This document shows positions 1-9,874 of a DNA stretch of 64,000 nucleotides, piece after piece (positions within the stretch are counted from its first letter, which is position 1; each line of letters begins with the position of its first letter). A program made the translations under genes and the position numbers. This stretch comes from Pycnopodia helianthoides (taxonomy: Eukaryota; Echinodermata; Asteroidea; Forcipulatida; Asteriidae): contig CM063255.1 of the NCBI GenBank assembly GCA_032158295.1, forward strand, positions 13,296,094 to 13,360,093, written 5' to 3'. The notes below the pieces were generated by a model. It searched no databases. It saw only the letters and a list, made by a program, of their open reading frames with translations, and was not told the origin of the DNA.

Positions 1-3000
1 ATACAATACAATTTATATTATTGTGACTGGTTCACTGCTAATTATCCTATTAGCAATAAAACACGCTTAGCAAAAACTGGTTACCAGCTAATACAAAATA
101 CAACTAAAACTATCTGAAGTTGGTTCCCTGCAAGTTTCCACAAAGCAAATAAATTTGTCAAGAAGTATTTTCCACCAAGACTACTTTTGCCACAGCCTAA
201 TCCTTAGAAGCCTTGTAGGTTTGCTCATTGTCAGTCGATGCATGGTAAGACAGAATGGGAAACCACACATGTAACTGAGGGTTGTATTCAAACGCTTACA
301 TTTGGGTTGGTAAACTGAATAACACTTGCTGTACAGGTATCCATTATGAGTCTTTATACAATACAGTGGATGGGGTTGGCTTGCTTGCGCAATTGTGTAC
401 ACTTTCACTATTAGTCACACACCATATTATGGTGTTATACATAGTTAAAGTGAATCAATCACAATCCTACACAATTCATCCGTTATTAATACGCTATTAG
501 GATCTTACTTGTCGGGGCTTGTAATACTCACTAAACCTAGCACTTACCAGAGTCCAGTATTGTTAGAATTTGGGCAGTTATTCTCACAACTGAACATGTC
601 CAGCAATCTACTGTGTATCCAGACACTCAGTTTTGTCAATTTGGGGTTTTGTACTTCAGCTTTTCAAGTCCAAACTTCCCCTGAAAGTTCAGCAATTATA
701 AATAGAGACAGAAACCATTAAATGTCTTTTAAAAGTCTTTCCTGATCCAGTATGAATGTGGAGATTTCCTTGAAATTTAACCCCCAAGGCAAGGCTTATA
801 TTTTTTGACTTATTCATCATGGAAGATTTAGTTTTCGCCCTCTGTTTGTCATGAAAGGAAAACCCCCAAACCACCTACCCTATGGACATTGTAATGCAAT
901 GTACTATTATTGTTAAAGAGGCCCTTTCACATGAACACCAGTAAGAAAGGTCCTCAGTAATGTTCAACGGTTGTCTTTCACCTCGTTCCATTGCGATTAT
1001 TTAACAAACTTACACACGACATCTTATTACATGTATATGCACACAAATTTACTACATCCCTCATTTCTCATGGAGGGTCAAATGTCATAAATGTCATGTT
1101 TGCTCATTTAATGAATGCTTCTTTTAGTTTACCAGTGGTTTCCCCCCAAAGAATGCTATAAACGTTTATCAAAGTTGTCCACTTGCAGAGCAGGGCTTCA
1201 TAGAAATGCTACTTTCTCCACATTTCCTGTCAATTTTCATAAGTATCATTTAATTATCAGTCTCGCTTAGAGTATACTTTCAACAGTTCCTACAGATTTG
1301 CAGAACAGCAGATAAGCAGCACTGCGAACATAGGGCCATCCAACAAGATGGCAAGCCAACTAAATGACGTGTCCGGTGCAGGAAAGTCATTTGGAGTCAT
1401 GACGTTACTGTTCCCCTTATATCAAGCTGATCCAGTGACGCATTCTGTGCAAGCGAAATGATATCGCCATAGCAAGGGTCACTGGCTTGGACATGGTATT
1501 TATTTTACACTGCATGAATGTACACACGTGGTGTTTTTAACATCGTTGCTATTTTTCAGAGTAGGTCTGATCTTTGTTTAACATAACAAGGTTATTATTT
1601 AACAAGGACAGCTTTCACATAACCGGGATTTGCTATTTGTTTAAACATTTATGTGAGTTCAGTCAAGGCCCCTTGTTAAAACTGTCTTGTGTGAAGGCCT
1701 AGACGGGTAATTATGATGTATTTATTTTTTTTCAATCTCAAAGCTCACAGATAATCAAGTTTATGAATACCAAACCTTCAGAGAAATAATTTTGACTGTA
1801 ATTGTGTCAAAATAGAGGAAATAATATTTGGAGACCCCCCCCCCAAATTACTGCTGCTTTTTTCGACAGGAACTAAAATAAGCCTAATAATGAACTAAAA
1901 ACATAAACCGTTTTCATTCAACCATGGCCACTGAATTCAATGTATTTTCACAGCTCCTTTGTATGTTGTGTTTATTGAAAACTGGTACATGTGAATTCAT
2001 TTACTCTTCCATCAGGGATGTACATCCCCAAGCTTTAAGACAAGTGTGGCAACATTAGTGCATTGTATTTCGCTTCCAAGTTTAAAAGTATTTTCAGTTA
2101 TTATAGAAGTTGCTTCATACCAAATTGTCATAATTAGATCATATGTGTTTTGAATCTTTTTGAAAACATTTAATCTTTTCTTGTTTTAGAGTGAATGATA
2201 AATAGATCCCAGTAGGAGCTCATCTATGATTGAAAAAGTGACCCTCCAAATTTTCTCCCGGCAAGGTCAAAAGGTCATGTGTGGGAAATCAACCCCCCCC
2301 CCCTCCCTCTTTTGAATTCATCGGTAAACAGCAAATTGTGTGAAATGTTTCCCTCTTCTTTTTTTCAAACCAGTAAACCTTATTGAATTTTTCTTTGAAT
2401 TAAATGGACCGATTTTAAGTTGGTCAAAAACGCATATTTTTATGCCGGAATTTGACCAGAAGTTAGCTGTCCAAAGCCATCCCAGGCTGTCAAATGGATT
2501 GCTGGACAGCTCATTAGATGAGACAATGGATCCAAAGTTGACCCCCTTTGTTGTCAATAATTTAATAGTTTAGTAAATGATGCATCCTATAACAGTAATG
2601 AATTAAGTACAAGATTCATCTTAGAAAACACCAAAGAACATTTGAAAGGTCATTTACAAAAATTTTGGAATAAAGTTCAGGGATGACAAGTATTAGACTT
2701 TTATCTGATTTCTTTTGTCTGACTGGTGAAAATAAAGTAGCTGTTACTCTTGCATGGGATTTCTCAGGACTCCTTGACTCTTCGAATTTTCTTGAAATAA
2801 AGCAGTCACCAAAGGGGGAAAGAAATAGTGCACATTGTGTCCAAACCTGTAGTATTGTATAGTATATCTGGTGATGCACCGAGTCTGTAAACCTCCTGAA
2901 TTGTAACATCTGGGAAGTTCCAGTGAGCCATTTTCATGAGGTTACATGTTCATCGAATCTCGTCCTTGATTTTGTTTTTTCTGATAATTGCTGATAAAGC

Positions 3001-5162
3001 AATTATGTTCTTTGATCTATTTATCTAGCCCTAAGGATAAATCTTACTCCAGGGGCTACCAAAAGGTGGAATGTCAACATTTCACATACCTCCTACAATT
3101 TGGATCCTACTATCAGACCTTTTTGTCAGCAATGTCTCTAGACTGAACGTTTTAGTGCCTTGTCACAAAAAGCATTTTGGCAACATGCAAGAGAAACACA
3201 CAATACATTTTCCAGGCAGTGTTTTATTATCCACAAGAAAATGATGTGAAAAGTGAAGTGTGCATGTGAATTGTTCAAAACTGCCTAGCACTGCCTTAAG
3301 AATTGCCTGATGTTATAATGTATGCTATCACAGTGTTCTTTTTGCAGCAGTGCAGTGGGTTGCATCCTGGTTGCCTGTTGAAAGTGATGTATATTATGAC
3401 AAGGCCTCTGGACCTAAGTGACTTTTTATAGAACTTGTAATTGAAAGAATTCAGGCTGTAGTTTCTGGCTGTGAATCAATTCAGCATGTCAAGTATTTCT
3501 TCTATTCGTTTTCAATGGGAGACTTTGGGGCGTTAAGTAGCAGAAATACCAGGTATTTTGTTATTGTCTACATGATTCTGAGCATGTCTACACTTTAATA
3601 ATTGGTTTGCCTGGTAAGTCTGCTGCCACCAAGTGTCTGATTGAGTGAGATCAGTGTTCCACTTGTTTTCCGGTAGTTCAAGTAATTTGCATCACCGATG
3701 GCTTGTCATGCCAACAAATCAGATTGTTTTTTAATGCACATGTACTTGTAATAATTATAACTTTATGCCTATCATGTTTTTCCAGCCATGCTCTTTATAC
3801 TAAAATATAATTATGTGTAGACAAAGACACTGTAACTGCAAAGATTAACAGTTTAATTTAAGCATTTAATTCAGGGTTTGATGAAATTCAATGAAAATTT
3901 TCTTTTGTTTTATTAATTATTCTGGCTAAGAGCTTTCCCAAATCTATCAAAATACTTCCATTTCTGTTTGGTGTGTGGTGAGTTTGATATGCCTGGCTCT
4001 TCCTAAAGAATGTATGGTTTAGCTGTCCAATCAAATTCATTCAAAGCCATAATGGGTTATTGGGAATTTGGTTTGCTTTTGGTGACATCATAATTACCAT
4101 AGTTTTGTCAAGTTTTAGGGAACATTTAAAACAGTGAACATTTGTCAAGATAAAGAGAGTATTACTTAAACTTTTGAGAAGCTACTGGAGCAAAAATCAT
4201 TAAAAAATGCATGGTATAATAAGCAGTCTGATAATGACATGTCATTCCGGCTGCTAAGCTTGTGTACAAGTTGTACTAACAGAGCTCTATTCCCTACTTG
4301 CACGGATCTGCCACATGGGCATGTAGAGCATTGACTTCATGCTTCATTTGTATTGTATTTATTTATCTGTTTGGATGAAAGTGTCATTACATTACCTTGA
4401 CAATTCAGAGTTGTGTTTCTATTCATGAAAATGGCTGACCGTGCAAAGGGTGAAGAAGGTGGGCTCTGGTATATACTGTACATGCAATGCAATTTAGTAT
4501 AAGATGTTACTGTATTCAGTGATTATCATAGCATTTAATCAATACTCAATATATAAGAGTCATGGGCAGCAGGCTATGTTCGAATTGGCCACAGTGGCCA
4601 TTGCTTTGTGTGCTAAGGGCAGTCTGTGCTTGAACTCACGTTAATGTGTTGATGCAATCCCAGCCGCGAATCGGAAATGGTCTCCACTACATTTTGATTA
4701 GGTTCCAACCCTAGACTCAATCACCTGGTCATTAGGAATAATGCATGGAGGTTGGACCAAGGAGGCTTGAGATAAGACTAATTTATTAAAGCCATGTGAA
4801 TCTATCAATAAGTAAAACCAACCTCCCCAGTACTTTCTGTAATACTGGGACAAATGCAGACTACCAAACTGAACTAACATTGTGTGCTTTTTCAGGTGTT
4901 AACTGCTAATTATTGTCAACCATAAACTGTAGGTTTAAGTAACTGTCAACAAGTCCAGCAAGATGTCAAATGCCTTCCACAATAAAAGAAGCATTGTTAT
5001 TTATTTATTCATTTTGTTTGATCCATACAGCATTTTTTGTAAGGTCTGTCTAGTAATAATGAAAGATATGGTAGAGCTGTTGTGATTCTCAATGACATTA
5101 CTTTATTTGTTTAAAGGTTTTCTTTATACACATTTTTGCAGGACATGGATTTTTGCAGAGCA
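1..5162. other. intergenic, no gene recognised
   Basis: Only short, stop-rich frames are present, none with a recognisable domain. The stretch is A+T-rich with a C run near 1838 and another near 2291. A weak inverted arrangement of 'ACAAGG' and 'CTTTCACA' words around 1560-1700 hints at an old MITE but is too degenerate to bound. Confidence 0.5.
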
Positions 5163-5533
5163 CTATAGACCTTTATCGTGCTGCTACCATCTTGATCATG
5201 TTCCCTGTATCCAATAACAATAATGGAACCTAATATTCATTGTACAAAAAGGAACCAGGGGTCGATTTCACAAAACTCTTCCTAACTTAGGACTAGTCCT
5301 AGGCAATGCTAAGAGATAGGACTAGTCCTAAGTACTGGTCCTAATTTAGGACTAGTCCTAAGTACTGGTCCTAATTTAGGACTAGTCCTATCTCTTAGCA
5401 TTGCCTCGGACTAGTCCTAAGTTAGGAAGAGTTTTGTGAAATCGACCCAGACTTTTCCCCCTTCCAGCTTCAGTTTGGTTACATGATTTGAATGGGAGAA
5501 AATTAAGATGGCCACACCACGATAAAGGTCTAT
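5163..5533. mobile_element. palindromic MITE-like element with outer and inner inverted repeats
   Basis: The outer ends match as an inverted repeat: TATAGACCTTTATCGTG near 5163 and its complement CACGATAAAGGTCTA near 5516-5531. Inside them, 5258-5448 is an almost perfect palindrome beginning GGGTCGATTTCACAAAAC and ending with its complement, filled with repeated GGACTAGTCC words. There is no coding capacity. This is either one non-autonomous DNA transposon or a smaller palindrome inserted in an older one. A TA at each outer edge would suit a Tc1/mariner-type target, but that is inference. Confidence 0.75.
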
Positions 5534-5575
5534 TGTATTCGGTGCTTGCTGAGTCCTTCGGGGGAAAATTCAACA

Positions 5576-5645
5576 GTTACATGGGATTCGAACCCACTAC
5601 CTTTCAACTGGAATAGATGTTTAAGTTGCTTGTCCACATGAGGCC
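5576..5645 (-). repeat. tRNA-like SINE head, degenerate
   Basis: On the minus strand a perfect pol III B-box, GGTTCGAATCC (complement at 5584-5594), sits in a tRNA-like context. No clear acceptor stem or anticodon loop can be drawn, so this is read as a SINE remnant rather than a tRNA gene. Confidence 0.45.
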
Positions 5646-6418
5646 AGTTTATTTTGAAGTTGTACTGGTATCAATGATGATGAGAAATATTTCCATCTTA
5701 AATGCTGCCATTTTGGAAAACAATGTTTAACCAATGTTTGTATGTGGTATTCAAAGCCTACATAGACAAGCATGTATCAATGAATACCATGGCAAAACTT
5801 CTTTCTTTCTTCCTTCTTGCCTATTTCACTTCACTGCAGGAGGAAAGCCTCTCCACCAATTCTCCATTTCACTCTATCCCGAGCTGTTTGTTGCCAAGCA
5901 ATGCCTCTATGTGGACTTAGTTCATCTCTCCATTTTCTGTTCTGTCTCCCTCTTGGCAAACACAAAACCTTTAATCACTGGGTACAAAAAATAAAACTCC
6001 AATTGTGGAGATATTTTTGTACAGGTTAGTGTCCTTTTACTAGAAGCTTTCCATCCATTTAAAACAATTCTTGACATCATTGGCCCTCACATCTTTGTAG
6101 GCTCACACAACTACTGGACAATCAATTTGGTTTCAACGGAACCAATTAGATAAGTTTCTAGCTCAGAGAGAAACCCTTTCTCTCAGGAAGTTCAGAATGC
6201 ACTTTTTCAAAAAAACAAATGTGATTACACTCCTTTATGACAGGAAATAATGATCCTCGGGTCAATAACACCAAACTCAAAGGAACCAAACACAATGGGT
6301 GTTTCATTTTTTAGTTCTTATGGACTTCTTATTTATCCCTAAAACATAGCTCAAGGAAATTCCTAGATTTGAAGCACATGAACGTTTTGAGTTTCCAAAC
6401 AAGACAAACGGGTAGCTC

Positions 6419-6694
6419 TCAGCTCAGAGAGAACCTCCTTGCAAAAAGATTCAGCCGTGTGACACCAAAGTCTTTAAGTGGTTTCTCCAGTGCGAATAAT
6501 AGCCCATTCTCACGGCGGAAAGGAAGATCACATAGAGCGGTTTGTTGCTCCCTGCCCTCGTGAGCGCTCTCCGTGGCTGTATCGATGAGTTCACGGTACT
6601 CATGGTAGCTATTTTGAAGCTTGAGCTGCTGGATGTCTGATCGTAATCGCATCAGCTGGATTGCAAGCCGATGATCTTGAGATTTCATCTCAAT
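6419..6694 (-). CDS. FAM167: FAM167 C-terminal coding exon
   Basis: 91 codons plus TGA at 6421-6419. The acceptor is TTTACAG directly upstream (complement at 6695 onward). It encodes the conserved helical core and the terminal RRFSLS motif that ends FAM167 proteins. Confidence 0.93.
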   Translation of the reverse strand: MEMKSQDHRLAIQLMRLRSDIQQLKLQNSYHEYRELIDTATESAHEGREQQTALCDLPFRRENGLLFALEKPLKDFGVTRLNLFARRFSLS

Positions 6695-7376
6695 CTGTAA
6701 ATAGGATGGGAAAATATATGTGTACTGAAAAAGTAGCAAGTTATTCACAGTGTGTCAATCTTTGTCATTTTCCTTGCGTTCAATAGTACATATTCCCATT
6801 TATGGTTATTGATACATTGGTTTGAGTTGAAAGAAAGCATGCAAGATGCATGTATTAGGTCTATACTGCTGTGCTTTAGAAGAAGGTAAAGTGACTTACC
6901 AATTCTTTTCGCACCCATTGAATGTTCTTTTCTACGTTGTTTCTTCGCCTTGAATAACTCGATAGATCATCTCCCTCATCCTCAACAAAGTCGCATTTCT
7001 TTGTATTTGCATTGATGTCTCGCATTTTGGGGAGATTTTCACACCATTCTACATAAGACGGTCGCCTGGTACTCAGTCTCAATCGCTTGGTCATGGATTT
7101 GAGTTTATTCAGCTCATCTTCATCATCAGAAGAAGTACATGAGTATTCAGGTTCATCATTGTGGTGACGGTGTAATGGTGGCGACCAGTCGTGAACTTGT
7201 GGCAAAAGATTTGTAGGTGAGCGTTTCTGTTGGTAATTGGTGGAGCATTGTGTCTCATCGATTGTTTCCAGATCGGTTGCGATTGCTCTGAGGACGGTCT
7301 CCCGAGGGCTCTTCGGTGGGGTGACCGTGATGACTGGGATGGCAAGTCGAGGCAAACTGTCCTGAGATGGGCCCAT
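6419..7376 (-). CDS. FAM167: FAM167 family protein (two coding exons, about 250 aa)
   Basis: The coding sequence joins 7376-6900 and 6694-6419 on the minus strand, giving about 250 residues; vertebrate FAM167A and FAM167B are similar or slightly shorter. Two blocks identify it. Residues about 92-111 contain LRLSTRRPSYVEW, the family's N-terminal signature. The C-terminal exon has the charged helical segment following WVRKEL, with HRLAIQLMRLRSDI, then ends GVTRLNLFARRFSLS, the family's conserved tail. The two exons meet in phase 0 at WVRKEL/IEMK with a GTAAGT donor and a TTTACAG acceptor. Residues before 90 are Ser/Pro/acidic-rich and probably disordered. The molecular role of the family is poorly defined, so none is claimed. 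The family call is firm; A versus B cannot be decided. Confidence 0.93.
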
Positions 7377-7390
7377 GCTTCCACAGTAGC
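6900..7390 (-). CDS. FAM167: FAM167 first coding exon
   Basis: The donor is TTG|GTAAGT at 6899-6894. The exon opens after a CCTTGCAG acceptor at 7391, and the first in-frame ATG lies at 7376-7374, so 7377-7390 would be 5' UTR. A longer reading through the acceptor is open for some codons but starts in intron-like sequence. An upstream non-coding exon is implied by the acceptor and was not located. Confidence 0.85.
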
Positions 7391-8380
7391 CTGCAAGGAA
7401 CCAGAGTTTAACAAAGCATGAAAAACACAAATTAACAAAATGCATCATTTATAAATGTTGATGGCAACTGAATCAAATCTGAATTTAATTGTGGCAGATT
7501 GAGTGAAGACAAAACACTTTGAACATTCGTTCGTGATCTTCCATTTTGTGTACCAATGGAACCAAGTGAGGTAAGTAGAGTTTTTACCAATATATTATTG
7601 TTGTTCAGGCCGATGATAACGTTGTAGCGTGTTTTAACAGTGAGTAACCAATAAACTCCCTGAGTGCATGCAGTTTTATTTTTCTTCCACTTCCCATAAC
7701 ATCTACCGCCTTCCAGTTGTGCCTTTTTCGTGTGATTGTGTCATGTGCACATACGTTCTCTCGTTCCAATAGACACATCGCCATTTCCCTTTCAAGATTT
7801 TCATGTTACAGAATAGAAGAGATTAAGCTATTAACGAAACATCCTTGAATAACAAAGGCAGTACAGTGGAGCAAATAGGGTTATTTTGACAAAGGGCTTC
7901 AGACATTGGAATCCAATAAAACAAATGAAGCTGAAAAGGATTGTACAAGTTTTAGGTACTTTGTCTAGCCCCCAAGGACTACCAGACAACTCTATGGTTT
8001 GCTGACAAACGCTGATGTTTTTTGTCTCAAAACAAAGACGTGATTTAATCTTATTAGAAGCAACTTATAACCAACTAGTGTACACAATCAATTTTTCCCT
8101 ATGCTCGAACAAGCTGTACAGAATACGTCTCATGAGTTCGTGTGGGGGCTGGTATTAACATGCGGTAACACGCAACCTTTGTGGCATTCAAATAACTACT
8201 GTGTACTGATCTGTTCAGGCCACTGTCCAAGATGCGTTGACAAAAAGCTCACCAACAACAATAACAGTTGCATAAACATTGTAAAACCATCTCTGTCCTT
8301 ACTCTATGGTCAAACCTACTGGATTCGTCTTGTAAATTTCCAAACAGTATACGCATTTATATATATATATAAATATATAT
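7391..8380. other. intergenic between FAM167 and the PLE
   Basis: No supported coding sequence. It ends in an AT microsatellite (about 8356-8381) that borders the PLE terminal repeat. A FAM167 promoter or 5' exon may lie here but no motif fixes it. Confidence 0.4.
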
Positions 8381-8473
8381 ATGTTTTTCGTTTGTGCTTG
8401 TTTTTGCCTCTGACGAAGGTCCGGTTTGGATCGAAAGCTAAGGCCATCTACCCTACAAATTTTATATATCACC
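8381..8473 (+). repeat. PLE 5' terminal direct repeat (pseudo-LTR)
   Basis: Matches 13115-13205 almost base for base, from ATGTTTTTCGTTTGTGC through CATCTACCCTACAAATTT. It contains the hammerhead-like motif at 8406-8444. Confidence 0.85.
8406..8444 (+). ncRNA. hammerhead ribozyme-like motif (type I layout)
   Basis: In order: stem I strand GCCT (8406-8409), core box CTGACGA (8410-8416), one extra A, stem II GGTCC (8418-8422), loop GGTTT, GGATC (8428-8432), core box GAAA (8433-8436), GCTA (8437-8440), then AGGC (8441-8444), which pairs with the stem I strand. Predicted cleavage is after A8440. Stem III would be only AGCT, a palindrome with no loop, so a working form would need two motifs pairing. 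The unpaired A8417 departs from the standard core. Hammerheads have been reported in PLE repeats; activity here is inference. Confidence 0.75.
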
Positions 8474-8689
8474 GGTCATCAGGTTTTTCCTGCCTGCAAC
8501 TCAGCGGTTTTAACAGACCCCACCAGCCGTAGTAAGAAACTTATTTTTCTGTTGTGGTATCCCTTCGTGGTGATCCCTTTGAGTTGCTTGTTCTTTGTTT
8601 TTACTCGTTATTACCATATCCATTTTATCCTTCCCTTTTCCTCACCTGTTCTTTTCAGAACATTTCCCAACAAATGCATATTTCCTATT

Positions 8690-9850
8690 TACCCACAATT
8701 GTTAATAACCTGTTCTTTCCACAGGATTTTGTTAACTTACTCTCTCCACAGGTTTATAAATAACCCACCCCTTTTCACAGGTTCCATAACCCGTTCTCTC
8801 CTCAGGACTGTATTAACCTTTTTCTCTCCACAGATTTATAAATAACCCGTTTTGTCCACAGGTTTTATAACCCGTTCTCTCTACAGGATTGTGTTTACTT
8901 TGTCTTTGTACATGTTTTATAAATTACCCGTTTTGTCCACAGGTTCCATAACCCGTTCTCTCTACAGGATTGTATTAACCTTTTTCTCTCCACAGATTTA
9001 TAAATAACCCGTTTTGTCCACAGGTTCCATAACCCGTTCTCTCTACAGGATTGTATTAACCTTTTTCTCTCCACAGATTTATAAATAACCCGTTTTGTCC
9101 ACAGGTTTTATAACCCGTTCTCTCTACAAGATTGTGTCTACTTTGTCTTTGTACATGTTTATAAATTACTCGTTTTGTCCACAGGTTCCATAACCCGTTC
9201 TCTCTACAGGATTGTATTAACCTTTTTCTCTCCACAGATTTATAAATAACCCGTTTTGTCCACAGGTTTTATAACCCGTTCTCTCTACAAGATTATGTCT
9301 ACTTTGTCTTTGTACATGTTTATAAATTACTCGTTTTGTCCACAGGTTCCATAACCCGTTCTCTCTACAGGGTTATATTAACCTTTTTCTCTCCACAGAT
9401 TTATAAACAACCCGTTTTGTCCACAGGTTTATAACCCGTTTTCTCTACAGGATTGTGTTTACTTTGTCTCTGTACATGTTTATAAATTACTCGTTTTGTC
9501 CACAGGTTCCATAACCCGTTCTCTCTACAGGATTGTATTAACCTTTTTCTCTCCACAGATTTATAAATAACCCGTTTTGTCCATAGGTTTTATAACCCGT
9601 TCTCTCTACAGGATTTTATTAACCTTTTTCTCTCCACAGATCTATAAATAACCCGTTTTGTCCATAGGTTTTATAACCCGTTCTCTCTACAGGATTGTGT
9701 TTACTTTGTCTTTGTATATACATGTTTAAAAATTACCCGTTTTTCCACAGGATTTATAACCCGTTCTCTTTATCCCTGTACATGTTTATAAATAATCCGT
9801 TTTGTCCACAGGTTTTATAATCCGTTTTCTTTCATACAGGTTTGTGTTAA
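8690..9850 (+). repeat. tandem array of about 81-bp units upstream of the PLE frame
   Basis: More than ten head-to-tail units alternate two halves: ACCCGTTTTGTCCACAGG with TTTATAACCCGTTCTC, and TTTTTCTCTCCACAG with GATTTATAAATAA. Units differ by substitutions and small indels. Each unit holds two or three pyrimidine-tract-plus-CAG stretches that look like 3' splice acceptors. The array ends about 25 bases before the PLE start codon. Confidence 0.9.
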
Positions 9851-9874
9851 CTTTTTTCAATGACATAACTCACC

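Noticed and set aside
8101..8845. Open frames of about 140 codons upstream of the PLE
   Set aside because: They run through a TA microsatellite, the PLE terminal repeat and the tandem array, with no protein family match.
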